Shown here: piece by piece, positions 1-8,430 of the stretch | Layout of the letters: every line of letters starts with the position of its first letter | Position numbering within the stretch: position 1 is the stretch's first letter | Source: Bacteroidota bacterium | GTDB lineage: Bacteria > Bacteroidota > Bacteroidia > Chitinophagales > Chitinophagaceae | Reading direction: 5' to 3' | DNA: 47,839 bases | Assembly (NCBI GenBank): GCA_014190475.1 | Contig: BJGL01000010.1 | Location: 1 to 47,839 of the forward strand | Position numbers and translations under genes: made by a program | Notes under the pieces: model-generated | Seen by the model: the letters and a program-made list of their open reading frames with translations, nothing else | What the model was told of the DNA's origin: nothing | Databases searched by the model: none

Positions 1-62
1 ACTACAACGCCAAGTAACATGGCCAGAAGGATATATTGCGTTAGACGGCTTTTGGGTTGCAT
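1..62 (-). CDS. Partial membrane transporter, probable carboxylate/amino acid:cation symporter (N-terminus only)
   Basis: Only the first 20 residues lie in the window. Reading leftward from an ATG at 62-60 they run MQPKSRLTQY followed by a hydrophobic stretch ending in GVV. A short basic head followed by the first membrane helix resembles the start of dicarboxylate/amino acid:cation symporters (DAACS family), but twenty residues cannot prove this. The frame stays open to base 1. The gene is divergent from the amino-acid permease at 195, with 132 bases between them. It could be any multi-pass membrane protein. Confidence 0.35.
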   Translation of the reverse strand, partial: MQPKSRLTQYILLAMLLGVV

Positions 63-194
63 GGCAATTCGTTTAGGTAGGCAGGAGTTCGAAAATCGGT
101 AAAAAAAATGGCAATGAAAAATTTACGGCGGGTGTAAGCGAAGGTGCTCCTGTAAAATGGAATTGTTTATCTTACCAAGCAAATACCAATTGAA

Positions 195-1634
195 ATGTCT
201 ACCCCAACTTCTACTTTCAAGCCAACCTTGAGCTTATTAGATGGTACCATGATTGTTGCCGGATCTATGATAGGCTCGGGAATTTTTATTGTCAGCGCAG
301 ATATTACGCGCAACGTAGGAAGTGCCGGCTGGCTGATTGCTGTGTGGGTGCTCACGGGTTTTATGACATTGACAGCGGCGCTTAGCTACGGGGAGTTGAG
401 TGGCATGTACCCTAAAGCAGGGGGCCAATACGTGTATTTAAAAGAAGCTTACAATCCGCTGATGGGATTCCTATATGGCTGGAGTTTTTTTGCGGTGATT
501 CAAACAGCAACCATAGCGGCTGTTGGCGTTGCCTTTTCTAAGTTTCTTGCTTATTTAGTTCCTGAATTGGGCAACAATTATTTTCTATTTGATGCAGGCA
601 TCACTAAAGTATATGCGGGACAACTGGTGGCCATTTTTATCATTGTATTACTCACTTATATTAACTCTCGAGGAGTGAAAGAAGGTAAGCTAATCCAAAC
701 CATTTTTACCAGTGCAAAATTGCTAGCGCTCTTTGGGCTGATCTTGTTTGGATTTTTACTGGTAAAAAATAGTTATTGGAATGAAAATTGGGCAACGGGT
801 TTTCAGGCTGCACAGAACCTGGGTGCAAAAGATAGCGAAGGTGGACTCCTTCCCACTTCTTGGACTCCCATTGGAGGTGCCGCTCTGATGGGCGCCATAG
901 CAGCGGCTATGGTAGGTTCTATTTTTAGCAGCGATGCCTGGAACAATGTGACTTTTATTGCAGGGGAAATGAAAAACCCAAAACGAAATATTGGGCTGAG
1001 TTTATTACTGGGAACATTGATTGTTACGCTGATTTATGTATCTGCCAATTTGATGTACTTGCATGTGCTACCCCTAGCGGATTTAGCTTTCCCAGCCGAT
1101 GATCGTGTTGCTGTAGCAGCCGCAAACATCATTTTTCCGGCCTTCGGCACTACATTAATTGCTGTATTGATTATGATTTCCACCTTCGGATGTAACAACG
1201 GTCTTATTATGGCTGGGGCCAGAGTATACTACACCATGGCAAAAGATGGTTTGTTTTTCAAACAAGCGGGTACACTCAATAAACAAGCTGTGCCACAGGT
1301 TGCATTATGGGTGCAATGTATTGTAGCGGCCATCTGGAGTTTAAGTGGACGCTACGGACAATTGCTGGACATGATTTCATTTGTAGTAGTACTTTTTTAC
1401 ATGCTCACTATTTTGGGAATTTTTATTTTGAGAAAAAAACAACCCGATGTGGAGCGTCCCTATAAAGCGTTTGGATATCCATTCTTACCAGGGCTTTATA
1501 TTCTGATGGGAGCCGCATTTTGCCTATTACTGATCATTTATAAACCCGAGTTTACCTGGCCTGGATTGATTATTGTGTTGATGGGTGTTCCCCTTTACTA
1601 TCTAGCCCTTGCTCGGGGTAAAAAGCCTGAATAA
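195..1634 (+). CDS. APC-superfamily amino acid permease (LAT/SteT-like)
   Basis: This is a 479-residue inner-membrane protein with about 12 hydrophobic segments, the usual size for the AA_permease_2 family. The substrate-site signature of APC transporters, GSMIGSGIF, is at residues 23-31 in the broken first helix. The sequence after it (GELSGMYPKAGGQYVYL near residue 75) is typical of the LAT/SteT branch, which exchanges or imports neutral amino acids. The helix-8-side loop carries GEMKNPKRNI, also usual for the family. The ATG at 195 gives the expected short cytoplasmic head. A second APC permease follows 61 bases downstream on the same strand with its own promoter-like sequence. The exact substrate cannot be told from the sequence. 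Confidence 0.9.
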   Translation: MSTPTSTFKPTLSLLDGTMIVAGSMIGSGIFIVSADITRNVGSAGWLIAVWVLTGFMTLTAALSYGELSGMYPKAGGQYVYLKEAYNPLMGFLYGWSFFAVIQTATIAAVGVAFSKFLAYLVPELGNNYFLFDAGITKVYAGQLVAIFIIVLLTYINSRGVKEGKLIQTIFTSAKLLALFGLILFGFLLVKNSYWNENWATGFQAAQNLGAKDSEGGLLPTSWTPIGGAALMGAIAAAMVGSIFSSDAWNNVTFIAGEMKNPKRNIGLSLLLGTLIVTLIYVSANLMYLHVLPLADLAFPADDRVAVAAANIIFPAFGTTLIAVLIMISTFGCNNGLIMAGARVYYTMAKDGLFFKQAGTLNKQAVPQVALWVQCIVAAIWSLSGRYGQLLDMISFVVVLFYMLTILGIFILRKKQPDVERPYKAFGYPFLPGLYILMGAAFCLLLIIYKPEFTWPGLIIVLMGVPLYYLALARGKKPE

Positions 1635-1643
1635 TCATAAAAA

Positions 1644-1675
1644 TTGACAGTTTAGGCCCGCATTACCTATCTTAG
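1644..1675 (+). promoter_or_regulatory. Candidate Bacteroidota promoter for the second permease
   Basis: TTG at 1644-1646 is followed after 21 bases by TATCTTAG at 1668-1675. This is close to the Bacteroidota sigma-ABfr pattern TTTG-N19/21-TAnnTTTG, with one mismatch in the downstream box. It sits 20 bases before the ATG at 1696, inside the 61-base gap between the two permease genes, so the second gene may be transcribed independently. Confidence 0.4.
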
Positions 1676-1695
1676 AACTCCTAAAAAACCAACGC

Positions 1696-3189
1696 ATGAG
1701 CTTGTTTGTTAAAAAGCCCTTGGATCAAATTCTTGCCCAAGCGGCAGACAGTGAAAAAGGATTAAAAAGAACGCTGGGAGCAGGAAACCTGATTGCCCTT
1801 GGAATTGGCGCTATCATTGGTGCCGGATTATTTGTACGTACCGCTGCCGCTGCCGGTCAGGCTGCAGGACCTGCTGTAACACTTTCGTTTATTGTTGCAG
1901 CCATTGGCTGTGCCTTTGCGGGACTGTGTTATGCGGAGTTTGCTTCAATGATTCCCATTGCCGGAAGCGCCTATGCATACTCTTATGTTACCATGGGAGA
2001 ATTAGTTGCCTGGATCATTGGTTGGGCGCTCATCATGGAATATGCTTTAGGAGCTGCTACTGTTTCCATCGCCTGGAGCGAGTATTTAAATAAGTTGCTG
2101 GGAGGCTCCATCCCCTATGAATGGTGCCACTCTCCTTTTGAGAGCTTTACCGATTCAGCTGGGGTCTATCACCAGGGAATTATGAATGCACCGGCCTTAA
2201 TCATTTTACTTGCCCTAACACTGCTGCTAATTAAGGGAACACAGGAATCTGCATTGGTGAATGCCGTGATTGTATTTATCAAAGTAGCCATTGTTATTTT
2301 ATTCATTGCAATTGGATGGCAATTTATTCGTCCAGAAAATCATACTCCCTACTTGATTCCTGCTGATACAGCTCCGATTGCAGACCAGGCTGGGAAAATT
2401 ATTGCAGACTACAGTGGCTGGAATAAACACGGTTGGGGTGGAGTACTCGGAGGCGCTGCCATTGTATTCTTTGCTTTCATTGGATTTGATGCAGTAAGCA
2501 CAGCTGCACAAGAGGCCAAAAATCCGAAGCGTGATATGCCGATTGGAATCCTAGGTTCACTTGTTATCTGCACTATACTCTATATTCTTTTTGGACACGT
2601 ACTTACAGGAGTAGCCCCCTGGACTGACTTTGTTGACCCCGAAAAAGGAAGAGAAGCTTCTGTAGCTTATGCAATCAGTACTTACATGACCGATTATCAA
2701 TGGCTGGCAAACGCAGTAACAGTTGCCATACTAGCTGGATTCTCCTCTGTAATATTGGTAATGTTGATGGGACAAAGCCGAATATTTTACACCATGAGTA
2801 ATGATGGTTTGATCCCAAAAGCATTTGGTGAACTTCATCCAAAATTTAAGACACCATACAAATCCAATTGGATCCTCTTTTTATTTGTGGGGGGATTTGC
2901 CGCCTTTGTACCTGGTCACGTGGCCGGTGATTTAACCAGTTTTGGAACGCTGTTTGCTTTTGTGCTGGTCAGTATTGGGGTGTGGATTTTGCGTGTTAAA
3001 TCCCCTGAGATTGAGCGTCCATTCAAGACCCCAATGGTTCCTGTTGTGTGCACACTGGGTGCAATTATTTGTACCGCAATGATAGTAGGATTGGATATGC
3101 AAACCTTAAAAGTGGCTTTCCTGTGGATGGCCATAGGACTGGTTGTTTATTTTGCCTATAGCCGTCATCATAGTAAGCTAAAGAAGTAG
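1696..3189 (+). CDS. Amino acid permease of the cationic amino acid transporter (CAT/YfnA) group
   Basis: This 497-residue APC-superfamily membrane protein has about 12-14 hydrophobic segments. Helix 1 carries the signature [10 protein letters not shown] at residues 37-46. The region reading [20 protein letters not shown], around residues 256-275, is the hallmark of CAT-like permeases. RPFKTP near residue 440 is the usual pre-helix motif. The family imports cationic or broad-range amino acids by proton symport or facilitated transport. It follows another APC permease of a different subgroup, so the pair is not a recent tandem duplication. The ATG at 1696 is the only sensible start. Confidence 0.9.
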   Translation: MSLFVKKPLDQILAQAADSEKGLKRTLGAGNLIALGIGAIIGAGLFVRTAAAAGQAAGPAVTLSFIVAAIGCAFAGLCYAEFASMIPIAGSAYAYSYVTMGELVAWIIGWALIMEYALGAATVSIAWSEYLNKLLGGSIPYEWCHSPFESFTDSAGVYHQGIMNAPALIILLALTLLLIKGTQESALVNAVIVFIKVAIVILFIAIGWQFIRPENHTPYLIPADTAPIADQAGKIIADYSGWNKHGWGGVLGGAAIVFFAFIGFDAVSTAAQEAKNPKRDMPIGILGSLVICTILYILFGHVLTGVAPWTDFVDPEKGREASVAYAISTYMTDYQWLANAVTVAILAGFSSVILVMLMGQSRIFYTMSNDGLIPKAFGELHPKFKTPYKSNWILFLFVGGFAAFVPGHVAGDLTSFGTLFAFVLVSIGVWILRVKSPEIERPFKTPMVPVVCTLGAIICTAMIVGLDMQTLKVAFLWMAIGLVVYFAYSRHHSKLKK

Positions 3190-3215
3190 TAGCTTGCAGC
3201 CCTGAATTTTATTTC

Positions 3216-3938
3216 ATGGGAAGAATTTTTGAAGTACGTAAATCGACCATGTTTGCCCGTTGGGACCGCATGGCCAAGCAGTTTACCCGTATTGGGAAAG
3301 AAATAGTTATTGCCGTAAAAGCAGGCGGAACCGACCCCAATACCAACCCAGCCTTAAGACGTTGTGTGCAAAACGCAAAGAGCGTCAACATGCCCAAGGA
3401 CCGTGTGGAGGCTGCGATCAAACGTGCATTGGGCAAGGAGATGGCCAATTATGACGAAATTCTCTATGAAGGTTACGGGCCACATGGCGTAGCCATTCTT
3501 GTTGAAACAGCTACCGATAATCACGTAAGAACAGTTGCGAATGTAAAATCACACTTCAATAAAGGAGGTGGCAGTTTGGGAAACAGTGGCAGCGTAGCCT
3601 TCCAATTTAAAAAGATGGGGGTTTTCAAATTAAAGCCTGAAGGACTTAACGCAGAAGACTTGGAGTTGGAACTAATCGATGCCGGTCTAGAGGAATTAGG
3701 AGAAAGCACAGGAGAAAATGGAGAAGAAATCCTAGTACTGCGCTGCGGTTTTACTGATTTTGGAAATATGCAAAAAGCGTTGGAAGATCGAACCATTACT
3801 CCACTCAGCGCGGAAGTAGAATGGATTCCAACTGTAACAGTACCTGTTTCTGACGAACAGGCAGAGGAAGTAAGTAAACTAATTGAGAAACTGGAGCAAG
3901 ACGACGATGTGCAAAAAGTCTTTCACAATATGGCATAG
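3216..3938 (+). CDS. YebC/PmpR family DNA-binding/translation factor (TACO1-like)
   Basis: This 240-residue protein matches the YebC/TACO1 family in length and layout: an N-terminal three-helix domain (about 1-75), then two alpha/beta domains. It begins [20 protein letters not shown], the Bacteroidota variant of the usual MAGHSKWANI start. Other family marks are [13 protein letters not shown] (37-49), [14 protein letters not shown] (58-71), [10 protein letters not shown] (near 84-93) and [15 protein letters not shown] (114-128). Members act as transcription regulators or help ribosomes with proline-rich stretches. The stop lies only five bases from the convergent stop of the E1 gene, and no terminator hairpin is visible between them. 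Confidence 0.92.
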   Translation: MGRIFEVRKSTMFARWDRMAKQFTRIGKEIVIAVKAGGTDPNTNPALRRCVQNAKSVNMPKDRVEAAIKRALGKEMANYDEILYEGYGPHGVAILVETATDNHVRTVANVKSHFNKGGGSLGNSGSVAFQFKKMGVFKLKPEGLNAEDLELELIDAGLEELGESTGENGEEILVLRCGFTDFGNMQKALEDRTITPLSAEVEWIPTVTVPVSDEQAEEVSKLIEKLEQDDDVQKVFHNMA

Positions 3939-3943
3939 TTAAT

Positions 3944-6319
3944 TTACTCTGCCATCATTTCCCTTACCACCTGTTCAATATCCTCTGCATTAGGTTTACT
4001 GAAGTAATCTCCGTCACTGCCATAAGCAGGTCGGTGCGGCTTGGCAGTTAGTGTGCGTGGGGCCACATCTAAATATCGATAGCCCCCTTGTTCTTCCATT
4101 ACTTTATTAAAAAGATAAGAAGCAGCACCGCCGGGTACATCTTCATCCACAAATAAAATACGATTTGTCTTTTTTAATGATTGCAGCGTTAGTTGAGGCA
4201 AGTCAAATGGTAACAAAGTCTGTACGTCCACAATTTCACAACTAATTCCATCCGATTCCAAAATGGCAGCAGCCTCTTGTACTATGCGTAACGTTGAGCC
4301 ATATGAAACGATGGTTACATCCTCCCCTTCCTTTATAATTTCAGGCACCCCGAGAGGCACTGTAAACTCAAGCAGATTAGTAGGTAACTTTTCTTTTAAT
4401 CGATATCCATTCAAACATTCAATCACTAAACCGGGATCGTTACTTTGCAACAATGTGTTATACATGCCAACCGCCTGTGTCATATTGCGCGGCACACATA
4501 TATGCATACCACGTAGCGCATGAATAATCATTCCCATTGGAGAACCACTATGCCAAATCCCCTCTAAACGATGACCACGTGTACGAACAATCAAAGGACA
4601 TGCTTGTTTGCCACAGGTACGATAATGGAGTGTAGCCACATCATCACTGAGTGGTTGCAAACCGTATAGTAAGTAATCGAGGTATTGAATTTCTGCAATG
4701 GGTCTAAGACCGCGAAGCGCTAAACCAATGCCGCTTCCCATGATAGTGAGTTCACGAATACCTGTATCAAAAATCCGATCTTTCCCGTGTTTCTCCTGTA
4801 AACCACTAAAACCCTGGTTAACGTCTCCGATTTGACCTAAATCCTCTCCGAATGCAACCAGTTTTGGGTTGGCCGCAAATTGTTTGTCAAAAAATCGATT
4901 GAGCACTTCAAAACCATTGACCGTTGCAGCATCGGAAGCATAGGTTGGTTTTATTGCTGCAATTTTCAGCGCACTCTTGGGACCTTCATCATAGAGATAA
5001 CTACTGTACAACTTTTCTCCTTCATGCTTAAGATTTTGATAAGCGGTCTGCAATGCATCCGCTGCATGATAGGGAGATGCTAATTGGATAGCACGATAAA
5101 GTACACGAAGTATATCTCTTCTTAAGGGATCACGAATCGACTCTAACTCATTGGCGAATGGAAGAAGCTGTTCGCTTATAGTAGGAAAAGATGCTGCTGT
5201 ATTTTTGATTACCGTAACCGCGTGTGTTACTACTTGTTTGAGGGGTGACAGATAGGATTTCCAGGCATGATCCCTTGCTGCTTTTGCTTCTTCTTTTGCC
5301 TCTGTCTGAATTTTTTCTAATTCGCCCTCCTCCGCTAAGCCATTTGAAAGTAGCCACTCCTTCATTTTAATCAGTCCATCCCAACTTCTCTCCCAGTCTA
5401 ATCGCTCAGGAGATTTGTAGCGTTCATGGCTTCCTGAGGTGGAGTGACCTTGTGGTTGCGTTAATTCTTCAACATGAAACAGCACGGGCACATGTTGTTC
5501 TCTAGCTAGTTGAATCCCTTCTTCAAAGGCCTCACATAAACCTGCATAATCCCATCCTTTGACACGATAAAGCTGTAAGCCAGCTTCTGTTTCATTACGC
5601 TGCATGCCTGCCAAGGCTGCAGATATGGAACCTTTTGCGGTTTGATATTCTTTTGGAACTGATATACCATATCCATCATCCCACACAAAAACTACCAATG
5701 GAACTTGCAGAACCGTTGCAGCATTGATTGTTTCCCAAAAATGTCCCTCACTTGTTGAGGCATCTCCAATAGTGGCAAAGCAAACCTCGTTACCATTTTT
5801 TGATAAATGGGAAAAGGACTTAAGCGAGGAAATATTTCTGAATAAACTGGATGCATGGGCCAGCCCTAATGCACGAGGCATTTGCCCGGCAGTGGGCGCA
5901 ATATCGCTGGAACTGTTTTTTGTTTTGGTTAAATCCAACCATTCACCTGTCGCATCCAGAAAGGGAGTAGCAAAGAAATTATTCATTTGACGGCCCCCGC
6001 TAAACGGTTCACGGCTTAAATCTGCATCTGCATATAGCTGAGAAAAAAGCTGTTCTCCAGTTCCCAATCCAGCAGCGAGTATAAATGTTTGATCCCGATA
6101 ATAGCCGCTTCTGAAATCGCCCGGTTTAAAAAACTTGGCCATGGCCACCTGGGCTATTTCTTTTCCATCCCCGAAAATTCCAAACTTAGCTTTCCCGCTC
6201 AGGACCTCTTTACGTCCCAACAGACTGATTTCGCGGCTCAGGCAAGCAAGTTTATAATCCCTTAAAACACTGCTTTTAAAAAGATCAAAAGACAGTTTTT
6301 CCTGGCTGGGTGCTTCCAT
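3944..6319 (-). CDS. Fused alpha/beta E1 component of a branched-chain-type 2-oxoacid dehydrogenase
   Basis: The 791-residue cytoplasmic protein joins two E1 subunits that are separate in many bacteria. The alpha part (about 20-330) has the thiamine diphosphate motif starting GDASTSEGHFWETINAA at 185 and ending in VWDD (212-215), where most family members end in N or NN. The beta part (about 465-791) has VAFGEDLGQIGDV near 488, TGIREL (519-524), the pyrimidine-binding region, and a transketolase C-terminal domain from about 665. A helical linker joins them. Such fused E1 proteins are common in Bacteroidota and decarboxylate branched-chain 2-oxoacids or pyruvate for an E2/E3 complex. No E2 or E3 gene is in the window. 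A promoter-like TAATTTTG lies five bases before the ATG. Confidence 0.88.
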   Translation of the reverse strand: MEAPSQEKLSFDLFKSSVLRDYKLACLSREISLLGRKEVLSGKAKFGIFGDGKEIAQVAMAKFFKPGDFRSGYYRDQTFILAAGLGTGEQLFSQLYADADLSREPFSGGRQMNNFFATPFLDATGEWLDLTKTKNSSSDIAPTAGQMPRALGLAHASSLFRNISSLKSFSHLSKNGNEVCFATIGDASTSEGHFWETINAATVLQVPLVVFVWDDGYGISVPKEYQTAKGSISAALAGMQRNETEAGLQLYRVKGWDYAGLCEAFEEGIQLAREQHVPVLFHVEELTQPQGHSTSGSHERYKSPERLDWERSWDGLIKMKEWLLSNGLAEEGELEKIQTEAKEEAKAARDHAWKSYLSPLKQVVTHAVTVIKNTAASFPTISEQLLPFANELESIRDPLRRDILRVLYRAIQLASPYHAADALQTAYQNLKHEGEKLYSSYLYDEGPKSALKIAAIKPTYASDAATVNGFEVLNRFFDKQFAANPKLVAFGEDLGQIGDVNQGFSGLQEKHGKDRIFDTGIRELTIMGSGIGLALRGLRPIAEIQYLDYLLYGLQPLSDDVATLHYRTCGKQACPLIVRTRGHRLEGIWHSGSPMGMIIHALRGMHICVPRNMTQAVGMYNTLLQSNDPGLVIECLNGYRLKEKLPTNLLEFTVPLGVPEIIKEGEDVTIVSYGSTLRIVQEAAAILESDGISCEIVDVQTLLPFDLPQLTLQSLKKTNRILFVDEDVPGGAASYLFNKVMEEQGGYRYLDVAPRTLTAKPHRPAYGSDGDYFSKPNAEDIEQVVREMMAE

Positions 6320-6324
6320 GGGCG

Positions 6325-6332
6325 CAAAATTA
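6325..6332 (-). promoter_or_regulatory. TAnnTTTG promoter box of the E1 gene
   Basis: Read on the minus strand this is TAATTTTG, a perfect match to the Bacteroidota -7 consensus TAnnTTTG. Only five bases separate it from the ATG at 6319. Transcription would start at or next to the start codon, giving a leaderless or nearly leaderless mRNA. No clear upstream TTTG element is visible. Confidence 0.55.
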
Positions 6333-6410
6333 GGGAGATTAAACGGGGTTATGGAATTGCTAAAAAAGGAGGGCAGAGGGACTACTGGGTCTAAAGGGAT
6401 AATTTTTAAT

Positions 6411-6418
6411 TATATTTG
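6411..6418 (+). promoter_or_regulatory. TAnnTTTG promoter box of the first DUF1573 gene
   Basis: TATATTTG matches the Bacteroidota -7 consensus and lies 20 bases before the ATG at 6439. A clear TTTG element is not seen at the expected upstream distance. The 119-base gap between the E1 gene and this gene is divergent, so both directions need a promoter here. Confidence 0.5.
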
Positions 6419-6438
6419 TTTTTCAAATTCATCTTATT

Positions 6439-6873
6439 ATGAAAAAGGTATTATTCGCTGCCACGCTAAGTTTGTTTTCACTGGTAGTATTTGGCCAAAC
6501 TAAGGTTGATGCCGTTGTTAAAATGAACACGGAAAAACATGATTTTGGAAAAATCAAGCAAGGAGAACCCGTAACTTATTCGTTCGAGATCAAAAACATT
6601 TCTGATAAGCCCCTGGTTGTTGAGAATAGTTGGGCTAGCTGCGGTTGCACCACACCGGAAAGAATTGCCGAACCCATCCAGCCAGGCGCTTCCGCTAAGC
6701 TCAAGGTTCAATACAATGCGGCGGCTGTGGCTCCTTTTACAAAGGACGTCAACATTAAGTTTGCTGGCATAGACGAAGTGAAAACCGTAAAAATTACTGG
6801 TGAGGTATTGAGTACAGAGGCTTTTGCTGAACTGCAAAAACAAGCCCCAAAAGCACCGGTTAAAAAATCGTAA
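6439..6873 (+). CDS. Secreted DUF1573 protein
   Basis: This 144-residue protein starts with a signal peptide (MKKVLFAATLSLFSLVVFGQ) followed by a single Ig-like DUF1573 domain (about 28-128). The domain marks are HDFGKIKQGEPV near 34-45 and a cysteine pair in WASCGCTTPE (about 65-74). DUF1573 domains are frequent in Bacteroidota periplasmic or surface proteins and their role is not established. A closely related protein is encoded at 9638, with the same W-A-x-CGCTTP core. The tail is lysine- and alanine-rich (KQAPKAPVKKS). The gene has its own promoter-like box and ends at a strong terminator. Confidence 0.88.
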   Translation: MKKVLFAATLSLFSLVVFGQTKVDAVVKMNTEKHDFGKIKQGEPVTYSFEIKNISDKPLVVENSWASCGCTTPERIAEPIQPGASAKLKVQYNAAAVAPFTKDVNIKFAGIDEVKTVKITGEVLSTEAFAELQKQAPKAPVKKS

Positions 6874-6894
6874 TCAACCTATTTTCTTCTATGG

Positions 6895-6923
6895 AAACCC
6901 TCTGGCATCCCGGAGGGTTTTTT
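6895..6923 (+). terminator. Rho-independent terminator after the DUF1573 gene
   Basis: An 11-bp stem (6895-6905 with 6910-6920, one G-T pair) closes a CATC loop and is followed by a run of T to 6923. It lies 21 bases after the stop at 6873. It also sits just past the convergent stop of the T9SS gene at 6934 and may work weakly in that direction. Confidence 0.85.
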
Positions 6924-6933
6924 ATTGCCATCG

Positions 6934-8382
6934 CTAGCGCAACAAAGTGAGTTGACCTTTCATGACATATCCATCGCGGAAGCGAATCAAGTAGATATAG
7001 ACCCCCGTTGGCAATGGGTTTCCCTGAAAGTTGCCATCCCAAGTGGCTGCGGTATTGGTAGCATTGAACACCACCTGGCCTGCCCTATCAAAAACTTGTA
7101 CAACTGCCCCCTCTGCTAGATCTAAATTGGGAATATTCCATCGGTCGTTTTTGCCATCACCATTTGGAGTAAAGGCCGTAGGCACATACAGTTTATCAAC
7201 TACGTTGACCGTTACAGTGTCCCGGTTTATGCATCCTTTTCGATTGGTTATATTTAAAATATAAGATTGCAGCTGTGGGGGGTCTGCAAGGGGCCCTGTT
7301 ATAAATGCATCACTTAAATAGAGAGGAGGAGTCCATTCAACTTGATTGTCCGCCATTCCATCTGAAGATCCCAGTAATTGAACAGGTCGTCCAGCAAATT
7401 TGGTTCGATCTGGCCCTGCGTTAACGAGTGGCTTTGAAAAAATATCTACCACATGAATATTGGAAGCAATCCTACAACTGGAGATCCCCAGTGAACCTGA
7501 TTCAGCCACTGTTAATCGATAAAGAAAGTAACCAGGTGCAGAGGGGTTTCTCAAAAACTGAAGGGAATTTGCACCCGGTATATCGGTCCAGGTTCTTGCT
7601 GTGTCTGTGCTCACCTGCCATTGATAAGCGGGTGCCGTGAAGCCCGCAGAAAGATTGCCTTGGTATAAAATTGGAATTTGATTGTATTCACAAACCCTAA
7701 CAGTATCCTGACCGGCCAGCGCAACAGAACGTAAGGTGGGTCCACAAGGTCTGAACTGAATATCATCTAATGCAAGGTCATTTCCACCTCCCCCCGGTGC
7801 GTTATTAGTGATCCGCAATACAACCGTATTAGTACCCAAACCCGTTGTAAAATAGAAGCCGAAAGGCTCCCAAGTGGGTTGAGAAAATACACCAATATCG
7901 CCTGTTGAATATTGATTCAATACAGCACCTGCCGTTGACTCTACCCTAAATGTTAAATTAGGTTTGATTAATGCTGGGTTGTTTACTACGTTCAAAACCC
8001 ATGCAGAAAATTCATACGTAGTATTAGGACAAAGATTAGAAACAGTTTGCAAGAAAAAATCTCCCGGGGTATTGGAAGCGTTGACCATCATAAAAGCTCC
8101 CCCACCCGTGTGATCAGCAGCTACCGAGTGCCATTGTCGACCACAGTTAGACTGAAATGTGGTAATGCTGTATTCGCCATCATTGGGGCAGGCGCCTGTG
8201 GTGAGCCGATAACCAGGTGCAGTAAACGAGTAGTTGGCTGCACCATTTCCAAAATCAATTTTTACTACCGGATCGCCAAGGCTGCCTGTGCATAACTGGG
8301 CATGTAAGTATGAATTATATAAACCTGTATAAAAAAACAGGACTAAAAATAACCTGCAGCAAAAATTGGATTTTGAAAACAC
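6934..8382 (-). CDS. Secreted surface protein with gliding/T9SS type B C-terminal sorting domain
   Basis: The preferred GTG start at 8382 gives 482 residues and a clean signal peptide (VFSKSNFCCRLFLVLFFYTG, then a cleavage region ending HAQ). A promoter box, TACATTTG, lies three bases upstream. An alternative upstream start at 8460 would overlap the divergent aminotransferase gene. The N-terminal half reads like a carbohydrate-binding-like jelly-roll (KIDFGNG, NLCPNTTYEFSAWV, FYFTTGLGTNTVVLRITNNAPGG and LALDDIQF as separate strands). An Ig/PKD-like middle follows. The end has PTAFTPNGDGKNDRW and a YIYLIRF..G..MKGQLTLLR tail. This is the gliding-motility-associated type B domain that directs export by the type IX secretion system. 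Substrate and role are unknown. Confidence 0.85.
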   Translation of the reverse strand: MFSKSNFCCRLFLVLFFYTGLYNSYLHAQLCTGSLGDPVVKIDFGNGAANYSFTAPGYRLTTGACPNDGEYSITTFQSNCGRQWHSVAADHTGGGAFMMVNASNTPGDFFLQTVSNLCPNTTYEFSAWVLNVVNNPALIKPNLTFRVESTAGAVLNQYSTGDIGVFSQPTWEPFGFYFTTGLGTNTVVLRITNNAPGGGGNDLALDDIQFRPCGPTLRSVALAGQDTVRVCEYNQIPILYQGNLSAGFTAPAYQWQVSTDTARTWTDIPGANSLQFLRNPSAPGYFLYRLTVAESGSLGISSCRIASNIHVVDIFSKPLVNAGPDRTKFAGRPVQLLGSSDGMADNQVEWTPPLYLSDAFITGPLADPPQLQSYILNITNRKGCINRDTVTVNVVDKLYVPTAFTPNGDGKNDRWNIPNLDLAEGAVVQVFDRAGQVVFNATNTAATWDGNFQGNPLPTGVYIYLIRFRDGYVMKGQLTLLR

Positions 8383-8385
8383 GCA

Positions 8386-8393
8386 CAAATGTA
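8386..8393 (-). promoter_or_regulatory. TAnnTTTG promoter box of the T9SS gene
   Basis: On the minus strand this reads TACATTTG, a perfect -7 consensus match, three bases before the GTG at 8382. It supports that start over the overlapping upstream codon and implies a nearly leaderless message. Confidence 0.5.
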
Positions 8394-8418
8394 ACCCAAT
8401 ATGAATAACCCCTGTTCT

Positions 8419-8426
8419 TACCTTTG
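8419..8426 (+). promoter_or_regulatory. TAnnTTTG promoter box of the aminotransferase gene
   Basis: TACCTTTG lies four bases before the ATG at 8431. It supports that start rather than the in-frame ATG at 8401, which would lie upstream of the promoter. Together with the opposite box at 8386-8393 it forms a compact divergent promoter pair only 25 bases apart. Confidence 0.5.
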
Positions 8427-8430
8427 TGAT

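Noticed and set aside
8401-8430. Upstream ATG for the aminotransferase
   Set aside because: It precedes the TACCTTTG promoter box, and the start at 8431 matches the usual N-terminus of this enzyme group.
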